64,000 nt of DNA, from assembly GCF_016428595.1 (NCBI RefSeq), contig NZ_JAELVQ010000014.1:49433-113432 (forward strand). The letters are read 5' to 3'. This document shows positions 8,274-17,893 of the stretch, one piece after another. Under the pieces are notes generated by a model that was not told the DNA's origin, made no database searches, and was given only the letters and a program-made list of their open reading frames with translations. Made by a program: the position numbers and the translations under genes. The DNA is from Snuella sedimenti (GTDB taxonomy: Bacteria > Bacteroidota > Bacteroidia > Flavobacteriales > Flavobacteriaceae). The number at the start of each line of letters is the position of its first letter. The first letter of the stretch is position 1.

Positions 8274-8900
8274 TTAGCTTTTACGGAGAAAAGTACTCAC
8301 TTCTATGGCAACATCTTCCCAGGTCTTGCTCACGCCATCAGGACCTTTGTGAAGATCGAAACAGGCTTTGTTTAGGGTTTCTAATGCTCCTAGTGCATCC
8401 CAATCAGCAAGGTTCATTGTCCCAGTCATGGTTACACGTCTTTCTTCTGTGATCTTAACGTCCAATGGTAAATCGTGCGTTACACCGTTCATGGTAATGC
8501 TGGCTACACAAGAGTTATTAGTGTATTTAATAGTGCCTTTTAAGATATCCGTATCAAGCATAGCACCAAAAAATGAGGCCTTTAATTTAGTATCTCTACT
8601 TTCATCTTTAGTAAATAAACTACTAACGGGAATAGAAAAATTTAAATTATTTAAAGCTTCTTGAGCGGAAGCACCTTCTTTATTGTCAAATTTTAAAACG
8701 GTAAACTCACCGCCAACAGGTTTTTTCTCAGTGGTTTTGTAAGCAGTCCATTTTACGGCTGTAGCTTCAGGTTTAACAACAAATTTTTCCACAGCTACAG
8801 TTTCAACAGCTGTTTCGGTTTCTGTTTTGGATGCTTTCTTTTTACAACTTATTGTAGAAATTAGTAATAAGGCAGATAAAAGGAATGTTACTTTCTTCAT
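8274..8900 (-). CDS. YceI-family lipoprotein
   Basis: A 208-residue exported protein. The N-terminus is a lipoprotein signal with the lipobox TISC (cysteine 19), followed by a lysine- and threonine-rich linker. From about residue 40 it is a YceI beta-barrel, a lipocalin-like fold that binds isoprenoid-type lipids: VKWTAYKTTEKKPVGGEF, then SIPVSSLFTKDESRDTKLKASFF and a C-terminal EDVAIEVSTFL. The ligand is unknown. It is divergent from hemN and ends in its own terminator. Confidence 0.9.
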   Translation of the reverse strand: MKKVTFLLSALLLISTISCKKKASKTETETAVETVAVEKFVVKPEATAVKWTAYKTTEKKPVGGEFTVLKFDNKEGASAQEALNNLNFSIPVSSLFTKDESRDTKLKASFFGAMLDTDILKGTIKYTNNSCVASITMNGVTHDLPLDVKITEERRVTMTGTMNLADWDALGALETLNKACFDLHKGPDGVSKTWEDVAIEVSTFLRKS

Positions 8901-8972
8901 TGTTTTGTTTTATTGTTTATTAAATAATGTCCCAAATTTAATTAACTAATATGTGAATCACTATTTTCTGAC

Positions 8973-8984
8973 TGATAAATATCA
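8973..8984 (+). promoter_or_regulatory. Fnr-like site upstream of hemN
   Basis: TGATAAATATCA matches the core of the Fnr consensus (TTGAT-N4-ATCAA). Its centre is 29.5 bases before the -7 box at 9008, about -41.5 from the inferred start, which is the class II activator position. Confidence 0.75.
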
Positions 8985-9007
8985 TGTTTTTTTATATAGC
9001 TATGCCA

Positions 9008-9015
9008 TACTTTTG
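9008..9015 (+). promoter_or_regulatory. -7 box of the hemN promoter
   Basis: TACTTTTG is a perfect match to the Bacteroidota -7 consensus TAnnTTTG. The predicted start is about 12 bases before the hemN ATG. No clear -33 TTTG is present, as expected for an activator-dependent promoter. Confidence 0.7.
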
Positions 9016-9032
9016 ACACCAAATTGTTAGGT

Positions 9033-10397
9033 ATGTTAAAAACGTTAATAAATAAATATAATGTAGCGGGGCCTCGCTATACCAGTTATCCAACAGTGCC
9101 GTATTGGAATAAAGACACCTATTCCTTAAAACATTGGAAATCGTCGTTAATCACTTCTTTTAAGGAAAGTAATTCCAAAGAGGGGATTAGTTTGTATATC
9201 CATTTGCCTTTTTGTGAAAGTTTATGCACTTTTTGCGGCTGTAATAAGCGTATAACAAAGCAACATAGCGTTGAGTCTCCTTATATTAGTGCAGTTTTAA
9301 AAGAATGGGACTTATACTTGGCATTGTTTAATGAGAAACCGATTATAAAAGAGCTGCACCTTGGGGGAGGAACCCCCACTTTTTTTAGTCCGGACAATTT
9401 AAAGCGCTTAATACAGGGCATCTTAAATAAGTCTGTATTAGCTGAAGCTTATGAATTTAGTTTTGAAGGCCATCCCAATAATACGACAAGAGAGCATTTA
9501 CAAGCACTTTACGATCTTGGCTTTAGACGTGTGAGCTACGGTGTTCAGGATTATAATGAAACGGTTCAAAAGGCGATACATAGATTACAACCTTTCGAAA
9601 ATGTTAAACGCGCCACAGAACTTGCAAGGGAGATAGGTTACACATCGATAGGTCATGATATTATTTTTGGGTTGCCGTTTCAAACTTTAGAACATGTAAA
9701 GCAAACCATTTTAAAAACAAAGGTGCTATTGCCCGATCGTCTGGCATTTTATAGTTATGCGCATGTGCCTTGGATAAAAGGTAACGGACAGCGCGGATTT
9801 AAAGATTCGGATTTACCATCGGCAGCATTAAAAAGGGAACAATACGAATTTGGGAAAGCACTACTTACCGAAGTTGGCTACCATGAAATTGGAATGGATC
9901 ACTTTGCGTTAGCAACCGATTCGTTATACAAATCGATGCACAATGGTAGTTTGCACAGAAACTTTATGGGGTATACAGCATCAAAAACACAAGCGATGAT
10001 AGGCTTGGGGGTTTCTTCGATTAGTGATAGTTGGTATGGGTTCTCCCAGAACGTTAAAGGGCTTGAATCCTATTATCATTTATTGAAAGAAAACATATTA
10101 CCAGTTTACCGTGGGCATATTTTAAATGATGAAGATCTGGTTATACGTAAACATATCCTTAATTTAATGTGTCGTTTTAAGACAGCATGGACAGATGGTC
10201 GATTATATTTTAATGAGCTACCTGAAGTTTTAATACGATTAAAGGAAATGGAAACAGATGGACTGCTTCATATTGGTTCACAAACCATAGAAGTAACTGA
10301 AAAAGGTCAACCCTATGTTAGAAATATATGTATGGCTTTCGATTTGTTATTGCAACGTAAACAACCTGATGTACAGTTGTTTTCTATGACGGTTTAA
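9033..10397 (+). CDS. hemN: Oxygen-independent coproporphyrinogen III oxidase
   Basis: A radical-SAM enzyme of 454 residues that decarboxylates coproporphyrinogen III to protoporphyrinogen IX without oxygen, allowing haem synthesis under anoxia. The family signature GPRYTSYPTVPYW is at the N-terminus. The cluster-binding motif is C61-x3-C65-x2-C68-x-C70 in IHLPFCESLCTFCGCNK, followed by the SAM-binding GGGTPTFF. I chose the ATG at 9033; a TTG nine bases earlier is in frame but unlikely. The Fnr-like site just upstream fits induction at low oxygen. Confidence 0.95.
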   Translation: MLKTLINKYNVAGPRYTSYPTVPYWNKDTYSLKHWKSSLITSFKESNSKEGISLYIHLPFCESLCTFCGCNKRITKQHSVESPYISAVLKEWDLYLALFNEKPIIKELHLGGGTPTFFSPDNLKRLIQGILNKSVLAEAYEFSFEGHPNNTTREHLQALYDLGFRRVSYGVQDYNETVQKAIHRLQPFENVKRATELAREIGYTSIGHDIIFGLPFQTLEHVKQTILKTKVLLPDRLAFYSYAHVPWIKGNGQRGFKDSDLPSAALKREQYEFGKALLTEVGYHEIGMDHFALATDSLYKSMHNGSLHRNFMGYTASKTQAMIGLGVSSISDSWYGFSQNVKGLESYYHLLKENILPVYRGHILNDEDLVIRKHILNLMCRFKTAWTDGRLYFNELPEVLIRLKEMETDGLLHIGSQTIEVTEKGQPYVRNICMAFDLLLQRKQPDVQLFSMTV

Positions 10398-10567
10398 CCT
10401 AATAAAAGTAAGATAGGGACTATGTTGATCGATAGTTTTGATATTAATTGATATATTTACTATGCGAATAGTATTAAAGTAATTTGAATATAAGATGAAA
10501 GGAAGCGAAACAATCGTATATTCTTTAATTTTAAACAAGTTATTTTTTAATAATTAAAATTAAACTC

Positions 10568-11401
10568 ATGAAAAAAATTATTGTACCTATAGATTTCTCT
10601 GAACATTCTGAGTATGCTTTAAAGACGGCTGCGCAATTGGCAAAGCAATATGATGCGGAAGTCTTGGCTTTACATATGTTAGAAATGTCCGATATTATGT
10701 TAACGGCTTCTGAAGGACTTCAAAATCAGAAAGCAGCCTATTTTTTTAAACTGGCAGAACAAAAATTTGAGGCGTTTCTTGATAAGGATTATTTAAAAGG
10801 TATTAATATAATTCCAATTGTAAAGCACTTTAAAGTGTTTAGCGAGGTAAACGATGTTGCAAAAAAGAACGACGCCGATCTTATTGTTATGGGTTCGCAT
10901 GGGGTTAGTGGTGTTAAGGAATTTTTTATCGGTTCTAACACAGAGCGCGTAGTGCGACATGCCGATATTCCTGTTTTGGTGATTAAAAACAATATTCCAG
11001 AAGTTAACTTTAAGGAAGTAGTCTTTGCCTGTGATTTCTCCGAAGAGTCCATTAGGCCTTATATTAACGCAGTAAAGGTGTTTGAGAAGATGGGATCGAA
11101 AATGCATTTGGTATATGTAAACCTTCCTAACGAACGTTTTAAGAATACCGCTGAGATAGAAGCTGATGTTACTAATTTCCTAAAAAAAGCCGATGTAGAT
11201 TTAAACAGGCTCCAAGATGTAAACTATGTCTCTGATTATACTGCCGAAGATGGTATTTTGAATTTTGCTAATAAAATTAGTGCTGATTTGATTGCAATAC
11301 CAACCCATGGACGAAAAGGCCTGTCTCACTTTTTTGAAGGCAGTATAGGTGAAGATATCACGAATCATGCAAAGCTTCCTGTTATGACGTTTAAAATATA
11401 A
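10568..11401 (+). CDS. Double-domain universal stress protein
   Basis: A 277-residue cytosolic protein with two UspA domains in tandem (about residues 1-142 and 143-277). The first carries the complete ATP-binding pattern G-x2-G-x9-G-S in MGSHGVSGVKEFFIGSNTE. The second keeps HGRKGLSHFFEGSIGED but starts with PTHG, so its nucleotide binding is less certain. Such proteins often accompany low-oxygen regulons. I searched its 170-base upstream region for the Fnr-like site found before hemN and did not find one. Confidence 0.92.
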   Translation: MKKIIVPIDFSEHSEYALKTAAQLAKQYDAEVLALHMLEMSDIMLTASEGLQNQKAAYFFKLAEQKFEAFLDKDYLKGINIIPIVKHFKVFSEVNDVAKKNDADLIVMGSHGVSGVKEFFIGSNTERVVRHADIPVLVIKNNIPEVNFKEVVFACDFSEESIRPYINAVKVFEKMGSKMHLVYVNLPNERFKNTAEIEADVTNFLKKADVDLNRLQDVNYVSDYTAEDGILNFANKISADLIAIPTHGRKGLSHFFEGSIGEDITNHAKLPVMTFKI

Positions 11402-11444
11402 TAAGCTGAATAAACACAGCTTATTAGTGTTGATTAATAGCGAT

Positions 11445-11479
11445 AAAAGGGCAATTTGATGTTAAATTGCTCTTTTTTT
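11445..11479 (+). terminator. Intrinsic terminator of the universal stress gene
   Basis: The stem AAAAGGGCAATTT / AAATTGCTCTTTT with loop GATGTT runs into a T tract. A small hairpin also lies directly at the stop codon (11402-11423). Confidence 0.85.
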
Positions 11480-11566
11480 AATCAAAAGAATTCCGCGACG
11501 GCTAGTCTCGAGGATAGTTCGTTTCAAAAAAATCGTTATTTCCAGAAACGCTTAATTAAACAAGGG

Positions 11567-12268
11567 TTAATGACATTCCATAGTACCATTAACCATATCT
11601 AAAACGGGAGCGGGAGAGAGGTAGGGGATACCCAATCCAAGACCGCGAAGGATAAATAGCATGCCAATAAGAATTACGAAAGCAGGGATAGCCTTTTGGA
11701 TTTTTTGTCTCGTGGTCCCTTTTAACAAATGACTAAAATAAAGTACAGTAGTCATTAAAGGTATCGTTCCGATTCCAAAAGTAGCCATATAAATACTTCC
11801 CTGTAAAGCATTGCCTCCGGCAATGGCTCCAAACAAGGCCATATATACCAAACCGCAAGGCAAAAAGCCATTAAGAAAACCAATGGTTAAAAACGTATCG
11901 GTTGTTTTTCTCTTTAAAGCTTTACCCAATCTCGTTTTAACCTTAGCAATTAGTTTGTAAATGGGTTTAGATACATTATATCTATTGCAGGTTGTTTCAG
12001 GAACAATTACCAAAACGATCATTAAAATGCCAATGGCGATGGATAATTGTTGTTGGAACCCAAATAGATATAAACTTTTACCAACCAGTCCAAAAACACC
12101 TCCTATCAAGCTATAGGCAAGTAATCGCCCGACGTGATAAATGACAATTTGAAATGTTTTCTTGTAAACATTGCTTCGATCTACAGGTAACATAAAGGCT
12201 ATAGGGCCACACATGCCTATGCAGTGAAAACTTCCCAATAAACCTAACGCCAATGCAGAAACTAGCAT
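11567..12268 (-). CDS. SafE/TauE-like membrane protein of the cbb3 locus
   Basis: A 233-residue membrane protein with about six helices. It has the N-terminal signature GSFHCIGMCGP, whose cysteines and histidine are typical of the SafE-like (COG2836) branch found with cbb3 oxidase genes, and NGFLPCGLVYMAL in the second half. Proteins of this branch are thought to take part in copper supply or cytochrome assembly, not sulfite export. It starts one base after the FixH-like gene on the same strand and closes the cbb3 cluster. Confidence 0.85.
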   Translation of the reverse strand: MLVSALALGLLGSFHCIGMCGPIAFMLPVDRSNVYKKTFQIVIYHVGRLLAYSLIGGVFGLVGKSLYLFGFQQQLSIAIGILMIVLVIVPETTCNRYNVSKPIYKLIAKVKTRLGKALKRKTTDTFLTIGFLNGFLPCGLVYMALFGAIAGGNALQGSIYMATFGIGTIPLMTTVLYFSHLLKGTTRQKIQKAIPAFVILIGMLFILRGLGLGIPYLSPAPVLDMVNGTMECH

Positions 12269-12269
12269 A

Positions 12270-12716
12270 TTAATAATTTATGGATTCCTTATATAAATAA
12301 GAATTTCCTTTATATTGCCAATCAATTTTAATGTTCCAGCGACCATCTACCAAACGTTTGTCAGGTATGAGCAAATGTGGTTTAGAAATTGAAATGTTAG
12401 TTTCAAAATCTAATTGTTTGTTAGATGGTCTATATAGGAACACTTTTCCTGTAATGTCTTTAGATTCAATATTGTTAGGAAACAAAATAAGCAAGCCTTC
12501 ATTCGTTTTTTTGTAACTAATGTTTTGGCTTAGATCTTTTGCATTTGTTAGTTTATTTATGTCATTTTGATATTCTAGTTCTGCTTTATAATAATCTTCG
12601 GTTACTAAATCATGATCGTATTTGTCATTAACGTTCATAGTAATTATAAAATACATAATAAAGCTTATAAAGCCCATAAACGCCATTACTATTCCAGTTC
12701 CCCAATTAAATTTCAT
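12270..12716 (-). CDS. fixH: FixH-like protein
   Basis: A 148-residue protein with a single N-terminal membrane helix (about residues 6-28) and a periplasmic beta-rich domain, the layout of FixH/CcoH, which is needed for cbb3 oxidase assembly. Position between ccoG and the SafE-like gene supports the call. The motif DLVTEDYYKAELEYQNDINKL just after the membrane segment is typical of the Bacteroidota version. Confidence 0.88.
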   Translation of the reverse strand: MKFNWGTGIVMAFMGFISFIMYFIITMNVNDKYDHDLVTEDYYKAELEYQNDINKLTNAKDLSQNISYKKTNEGLLILFPNNIESKDITGKVFLYRPSNKQLDFETNISISKPHLLIPDKRLVDGRWNIKIDWQYKGNSYLYKESINY

Positions 12717-12847
12717 ATGCTTTTTTCTGTATAAACAGAACCTCGTTTTTAATTAATTCTTACTTTTCTATTCTCACTATTGTTTGAGGTTAAGCCCTCG
12801 AATATTTGTTTTTAATAGTTGTTAAAAGTATTCTTCTAACTTCTAAC

Positions 12848-14272
12848 TTATTTATAACTTCTAGGCCCTAAAAAGTTGGCACTCGTCGTTTCAATAAGTT
12901 CATTATTTTCGTAAACGCCTATCTTTATTTTATTTCTATCACCCGAAAGGGCGGCATTATTAATTTCAATAAATAAGGTGCCTTTGGCTATCCCTTGTTT
13001 GGGTACTATAAAATTGTCTTTAGTCGCTACTAACTTTAAAGAGCCTTTATGGGATAACAATTTTAAGCTAACATTGGTAATGTCTTTTGTGGTTTTGTTT
13101 ACCAGTTTATAAGTAAACACATTACTAATAATGTTATTTTCCTTATGCTCGTATAGCTGCCCTGGCAGTCTTAAAACAGTAGCCTCAACATCGTTTCGCA
13201 AAAAGAGCATCCCTATTAAAAGTCCTGTTAATATGGTTAGTACAGCAATATAACCTTTAAGCCTGGCCGTTAGCTTAAAAGGTGCTTTCTTCTCAATATT
13301 ATCTTCACTTGCATAGCGAATTAAACCTTTAGGAAGGTTGATGCTTTCCATAATATGGTCACATTCATCTATACAAGCTGTACAGTTTACACATTCTAAT
13401 TGTGTGCCATTTCTAATATCTATACCTGTGGGACATACATTTACACATTGAAAACAATCAATACAATCGCCATGACCTAGGGCTTTTCGGTCTTCATTTT
13501 TGCGGAATTTCTTTCTACCACTATCACCTTCACCACGCTTATGGTCGTAAGCCACTACAATAGATTTATTGTCTAGAAGTACGCCCTGTAAACGTCCATA
13601 TGGACAGGCAATAATGCACACTTGTTCTCTAAACCAAGCGAATATAAAGTAGAACACCGCTGTAAAAATAAGTAACGAAACAAGGTTGCTTATGTGGCTT
13701 AAAGGGCCGTCTGCTATATATTCAAAAAGTTTATCACTACCTATTAAGTAAGCCAAAAATACGTTGGCAATTAAAAAGGAGATAAGCGCAAAAATGAAAA
13801 ATTTGAAGCCCTTTTTTCTTATTTTTTCTGCATTCCAAGGTTGCTTTGCTAAGCGTATTTGTTTTCCTCTGTCTCCTTCAATCCAGTATTCAATACGTCT
13901 GAATACCATCTCCATAAAAATGGTTTGGGGACAAATCCAACCACAAAAAATTCTGCCAAAAGCTACTGTAAAGAGCGTGATAAAGACGACACCTATGAGC
14001 ATGGATATAACAAATAAGTGAAAGTCTTGTGGCCAAAATGGAAAACCAAAAATATTAAAACGACGCTCCAGAACATTGAACATCAAAAATTGGTTTCCAT
14101 TAATCTTTATAAAAGGTGAAAAAATAAAGAAAGCCAACAACCCATAGCTCACCCATTTTCTATAATTATAGAAGGCACCACTAGGCTTTTTTGGAAACAC
14201 CCAAGCGCGTTTACCTTCTTCGGTAACCGTGCTAATTGAATCTCTAAATATTTCGTTTTCGGGTGTTTTCAA
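12848..14272 (-). CDS. ccoG: cbb3 oxidase accessory protein CcoG
   Basis: A 474-residue membrane iron-sulfur protein that reduces copper for cbb3 oxidase assembly. It shows an N-terminal EEGKRAWVFPKKPSG motif, about four to five membrane helices, the GWICPQTIF and CIIACPYGRLQ motifs, two 4Fe-4S ferredoxin motifs (CIDCFQCVNVC and CVNCTACIDEC) and a C-terminal Ig-like periplasmic domain. The only in-frame start near the family's N-terminus is TTG at 14272, so initiation is non-standard. Confidence 0.93.
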   Translation of the reverse strand: MKTPENEIFRDSISTVTEEGKRAWVFPKKPSGAFYNYRKWVSYGLLAFFIFSPFIKINGNQFLMFNVLERRFNIFGFPFWPQDFHLFVISMLIGVVFITLFTVAFGRIFCGWICPQTIFMEMVFRRIEYWIEGDRGKQIRLAKQPWNAEKIRKKGFKFFIFALISFLIANVFLAYLIGSDKLFEYIADGPLSHISNLVSLLIFTAVFYFIFAWFREQVCIIACPYGRLQGVLLDNKSIVVAYDHKRGEGDSGRKKFRKNEDRKALGHGDCIDCFQCVNVCPTGIDIRNGTQLECVNCTACIDECDHIMESINLPKGLIRYASEDNIEKKAPFKLTARLKGYIAVLTILTGLLIGMLFLRNDVEATVLRLPGQLYEHKENNIISNVFTYKLVNKTTKDITNVSLKLLSHKGSLKLVATKDNFIVPKQGIAKGTLFIEINNAALSGDRNKIKIGVYENNELIETTSANFLGPRSYK

Positions 14273-14302
14273 AAAAGTAATGCTTTTATGCTTAAAAATT
14301 AT

Positions 14303-15187
14303 TTATTCTTGTGTCTCTGCTTCCCAGATATCACCTTCCGGTGCTTTTGGGTTTGCCGGTGTAGTTCCTTGAAAACTTAACACATAACTAGCAACTTGTG
14401 CCATTTCTATGGGTTTTAACTGTTGTTTCCATGCAATCATCCCTTTTCCAGAACGTCCTCCTTCGGAAATAGTTTTAAATACATTTTTTATACCACCTCC
14501 TAAAATCCAATACGTATCGGTTAGATTAGGACCAATACCACCGCCACCATCGGCCATATGACAGGCTACACAATTTGTTTCAAAAACCGTTTTTCCAGCG
14601 CTGAGATCTGATGCATCTGTTAGTAGGGTTACTGTATTAACATCTACCAAGTCTTTTGCTGTTTTTTTATAGGCTTCAATAGCCGTTCTAGCTTCGGCCA
14701 ATTCGGTTTCTAATTCATCGATCTGCGTAGGTCCATTAAATACATGGTATCTTAGTAAATACACAACTGAAAAAATGATGGAAATATAAAAGGCATATAG
14801 CCACCAAGGAGGTAAGTTGTTATCTAACTCTTTTATACCATCATAATTGTGATCCAATATTATTTCACCTTCCTCTTCAATTGGTTTTTGGCCCAATAGT
14901 TTGATATAGGTGTTTTTTAACCACATAAATTGATACGTCTTGTTTCTATCTTCAAGAAAACGTGCTTTGGCTTCATCATCCAATTTTTGAAGCATTACAT
15001 TTTCTAAGGCGCTTATAATAGCTTCTATCGCAATTATTATTAATAGTACCAACAAAAGGAATCCCAAAACGATAGGGTACTCAACAAAGGCTGGTTTATC
15101 TCCGGAGTCTATGAAATATTCCGTTAGTCCGAATATGAAGAAGAATATAACAGGTACTCTTACCCAAGAAGGAATTAAATGTCTCAT
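14303..15187 (-). CDS. ccoP: cbb3 oxidase subunit CcoP with one haem motif
   Basis: Membrane-anchored c-type cytochrome of 294 residues that passes electrons to the oxidase. The N-terminal anchor region has two hydrophobic segments, then a cytoplasmic stretch with the CcoP signature DGIKELDNNLPPWW (117-130) before a third helix. Only one haem-binding motif is present, CVACH at 206-210, with a methionine ligand candidate in GMIAWK; proteobacterial CcoP has two. Its ATG overlaps the stop of ccoQ by four bases. Confidence 0.92.
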   Translation of the reverse strand: MRHLIPSWVRVPVIFFFIFGLTEYFIDSGDKPAFVEYPIVLGFLLLVLLIIIAIEAIISALENVMLQKLDDEAKARFLEDRNKTYQFMWLKNTYIKLLGQKPIEEEGEIILDHNYDGIKELDNNLPPWWLYAFYISIIFSVVYLLRYHVFNGPTQIDELETELAEARTAIEAYKKTAKDLVDVNTVTLLTDASDLSAGKTVFETNCVACHMADGGGGIGPNLTDTYWILGGGIKNVFKTISEGGRSGKGMIAWKQQLKPIEMAQVASYVLSFQGTTPANPKAPEGDIWEAETQE

Positions 15188-15369
15188 AATATAGTATCGT
15201 TTTGGTTGTCTAATGGTAAGTTACTAACAGTTTTTATATAGTCCTTTTTTGCGGTAAACACCCACCAAAAAAGCACTACGAAAAATGTAAAGAAGATGAG
15301 TAAGGAAATGATCGGGTAGATTTCAACTCCTATGATGCTCTCCATATGGTTTTTTACAAATTTTAACAT
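15184..15369 (-). CDS. ccoQ: cbb3 oxidase small subunit CcoQ
   Basis: A 61-residue protein with one membrane helix (about residues 17-38) ending in FWWVFTAKKDYI, typical of FixQ/CcoQ, which stabilises the oxidase complex. It sits between ccoNO and ccoP, 18 bases after the former, and overlaps ccoP by four bases (ATGA), so translation is coupled. Confidence 0.88.
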   Translation of the reverse strand: MLKFVKNHMESIIGVEIYPIISLLIFFTFFVVLFWWVFTAKKDYIKTVSNLPLDNQNDTIL

Positions 15370-15387
15370 GATTACAAATTTTAATGG

Positions 15388-17580
15388 TTATTGCTGCGCT
15401 GTTTCAACTTTAATATCGGTCCCCAAACGTTGCAAATAGGCTATCAAGGCAACAATTTCCCTGTTTTTCATTTCAACAAAATCTTCACCGTTTTCAGTAG
15501 CATATTTTTTGTCTGCTGCATAAGTATTAGCAAAATCAGGATCACTATGCAGGTTTTCTTCAATTTGCGCTCCCTGTTCTAGCATACTAGCCTGTGCATT
15601 AGCAATATCCTCTTCGGTATATGGTACGCCCAAAGTAACCATAGCTTCCATTTTTGCTTCTGTTTGTGATTTGTCCAATTTACTACTGCTACCAGTTATT
15701 AGCCAAGGATAACGCGGCATGATAGATCCGGAAGAGGTACTTTGCGGATCGTACATATGGTTAAAGTGCCAGTTATCGGAATACTTTCCGCCCAGTCGAT
15801 GTAAATCTGGTCCGGTACGTTTGCTACCCCATAGAAATGGATGGTCGTAAACAAACTCACCTGCCTTAGAGTATTCACCATAACGTTCTACTTCACTTCT
15901 AAATGGGCGTATCATTTGCGAGTGACAGCCAACACAACCTTCACGAATGTAAATATCACGTCCTTCTAATTCCAATGGCGTATAAGGTTTAACACTTGCT
16001 ATTGTTGGAACGTTAGATTTCACCATAATAGTTGGAACAATTTGAACAATACCACCGATAAGAATTGCTATAGTGGCACCAATAGTTAATTGGATGGGTC
16101 TACGCTCTAACCAGGTATGCCAACCTTCACCAGAAGTACGTTTTTTGGTCACGCGTTCTAAAGCAGGGGCTTCGGCAAGCTCATTTTCAACTTTACTGCC
16201 CTGTTTTATTGTTACAATTACATTGTATACCATAATAAGCATACCCGTAATAAATAAAGTTCCTCCTATAGCACGCATCCAATACATTGGGATGATTTCG
16301 GTTACGGTTTCCAAAAAGTTACCGTAAGTTAGAGTCCCATCCGGATTAAATTGTTTCCACATACTCGCTTGTGTAAAGCCTGCCACGTACATTGGTAGGG
16401 CATACATAATGATACCTAATGTCCCGATCCAAAAATGCAGGGTCGCTAATGCTGTAGAGAATAATTTTGTTTTAAACAATCGCGGTATTAACCAATAAAT
16501 CATACCAAAGGTTAGGAAACCGTTCCATGCCAAAGCACCAACGTGTACGTGCGCAATAATCCAGTCGGTAAAATGCGCTATGGCATTCACGTTTTTAAGT
16601 GATAGAGTAGGTCCTTCAAAAGTTGCCATACCATACCCGGTAATGGCTACTACCATAAATTTAAGAACAGGATCGGTACGTACTTTGTCCCAGGCACCCC
16701 GTAATGTTAATAGTCCGTTAATCATGCCTCCCCAAGATGGCATTAATAACATTACAGAGAACGCTACACCTAAATTTTGTGCCCATTCTGGTAGTGCGGT
16801 ATATAATAAGTGGTGTGGTCCGGCCCAGATGTATATAAAGATTAAAGACCAAAAATGTACAATAGACAAACGGTATGAATATACGGGCCTGTTAGCTGCT
16901 TTAGGTACAAAATAGTACATTAATCCCAAAAACGGTGTTGTAAGGAAGAATGCTACAGCATTATGTCCATACCACCATTGTACAAGCGCATCTTGAACAC
17001 CTGCATAAACGGAATAACTTTTTAAAGCACTTACTGGTAATTCCAAACTATTAAATATATGAAGTACGGCAACCGTAACAAAAGTTGCGATATAAAACCA
17101 AATGGCAACATACAAATGGCGTTGTCTTCTTTTTAAAATAGTTCCTATTAAGTTCCAACCAAAAACGACCCACACAACCGCAATGGCTATATCGAATGGC
17201 CATTCCAATTCGGCATATTCTTTAGAACTTGTATAGCCAAGTGGTAAGGTTATGGCGGCTCCAACTATAATAAGTTGCCATCCCCAAAAGTTTATTTTAC
17301 TAAGTAAATCGCTAAACATTCTGGCTTTAAGTAAGCGCTGGGTCGAGTAGTAGACACCAGCAAAAATGGCATTTCCCACGAAGGCAAAAATAACAGCGTT
17401 GGTATGTAGGGGTCTTAACCTACCAAAACTTAGCCATGAAATACCGTCGGTAAGATTTGGGAATAAAAACATAAAGGCCAATAGTAGCCCTACCAACATC
17501 CCCACAACACCCCATAGCATCGTAGCATAGATGAAATTTTTAACGATTTTGTTATCGTAATGAAATTGTTGCATTTCCAT
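15388..17580 (-). CDS. ccoNO: Fused cbb3 oxidase subunits I and II (CcoN-CcoO)
   Basis: Catalytic core of the high-affinity cbb3 terminal oxidase, 730 residues. The first 480 or so residues form CcoN with 12 or more helices, including haem and copper ligands in [30 protein letters not shown] and [11 protein letters not shown]. After a charged linker and one helix comes CcoO with its haem c motif CVGCH at 549-553 and the [14 protein letters not shown] segment. This single-gene fusion is common in Bacteroidota. It follows ccoS by ten bases. Confidence 0.96.
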   Translation of the reverse strand: MEMQQFHYDNKIVKNFIYATMLWGVVGMLVGLLLAFMFLFPNLTDGISWLSFGRLRPLHTNAVIFAFVGNAIFAGVYYSTQRLLKARMFSDLLSKINFWGWQLIIVGAAITLPLGYTSSKEYAELEWPFDIAIAVVWVVFGWNLIGTILKRRQRHLYVAIWFYIATFVTVAVLHIFNSLELPVSALKSYSVYAGVQDALVQWWYGHNAVAFFLTTPFLGLMYYFVPKAANRPVYSYRLSIVHFWSLIFIYIWAGPHHLLYTALPEWAQNLGVAFSVMLLMPSWGGMINGLLTLRGAWDKVRTDPVLKFMVVAITGYGMATFEGPTLSLKNVNAIAHFTDWIIAHVHVGALAWNGFLTFGMIYWLIPRLFKTKLFSTALATLHFWIGTLGIIMYALPMYVAGFTQASMWKQFNPDGTLTYGNFLETVTEIIPMYWMRAIGGTLFITGMLIMVYNVIVTIKQGSKVENELAEAPALERVTKKRTSGEGWHTWLERRPIQLTIGATIAILIGGIVQIVPTIMVKSNVPTIASVKPYTPLELEGRDIYIREGCVGCHSQMIRPFRSEVERYGEYSKAGEFVYDHPFLWGSKRTGPDLHRLGGKYSDNWHFNHMYDPQSTSSGSIMPRYPWLITGSSSKLDKSQTEAKMEAMVTLGVPYTEEDIANAQASMLEQGAQIEENLHSDPDFANTYAADKKYATENGEDFVEMKNREIVALIAYLQRLGTDIKVETAQQ

Positions 17581-17590
17581 AATTAAACTA

Positions 17591-17776
17591 TTATTGTTTT
17601 TTGGTTAGAATTGATTTATCGGATTTGTCTTTTATGAGTTCGTCCTCGAACAACATGCGTACAGAAGGTGTATAGCTATCATCATACTGCCCTTTTTTAA
17701 CAGCCATAATGAAGGCTATAAAAAAGACAATAGCAACAATAATACTTATTGCCAGTAAAACATAAATAACACTCAT
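17591..17776 (-). CDS. ccoS: cbb3 oxidase assembly protein CcoS
   Basis: A 61-residue protein with one N-terminal membrane helix ([19 protein letters not shown]), then [20 protein letters not shown], a close match to the CcoS family needed to insert cofactors into CcoN. It is the first gene of the oxidase unit and lies directly behind the Fnr-like promoter at 17797-17839. Confidence 0.93.
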   Translation of the reverse strand: MSVIYVLLAISIIVAIVFFIAFIMAVKKGQYDDSYTPSVRMLFEDELIKDKSDKSILTKKQ

Positions 17777-17796
17777 ACCTACCTGAAGTTACGGTT

Positions 17797-17804
17797 CAAA
17801 ATTA
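17797..17804 (-). promoter_or_regulatory. -7 box of the ccoS operon
   Basis: On the minus strand this reads TAATTTTG, a perfect TAnnTTTG. The inferred start is near 17792, 16 bases before the ccoS ATG. Confidence 0.7.
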
Positions 17805-17827
17805 CAGCTATGTCGGTTTTTAAAACA

Positions 17828-17839
17828 TGACAAAAATCA
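17828..17839 (-). promoter_or_regulatory. Fnr-like site of the ccoS operon
   Basis: TGACAAAAATCA (plus strand), inside CATGA-N6-TCATG. Its centre is 29.5 bases before the -7 box, identical to the hemN promoter. Crp/Fnr-type control of cbb3 oxidase genes is well established in other bacteria. Confidence 0.75.
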
Positions 17840-17893
17840 TGTTTACCTGATTCGTTTAAATTATTTGTCATTATTTGTTTCTAATAAGCTTGA

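Noticed and set aside
8210..8452. Plus-strand reading frame of 80 codons
   Set aside because: It runs across the YceI terminator and the 3' end of the YceI gene and resembles no protein family.
10398..10567. Fnr-like site before the universal stress gene
   Set aside because: TTGAT sequences are present but no TGAY-N4-RTCA palindrome stands at the required distance from a TAnnTTTG box.
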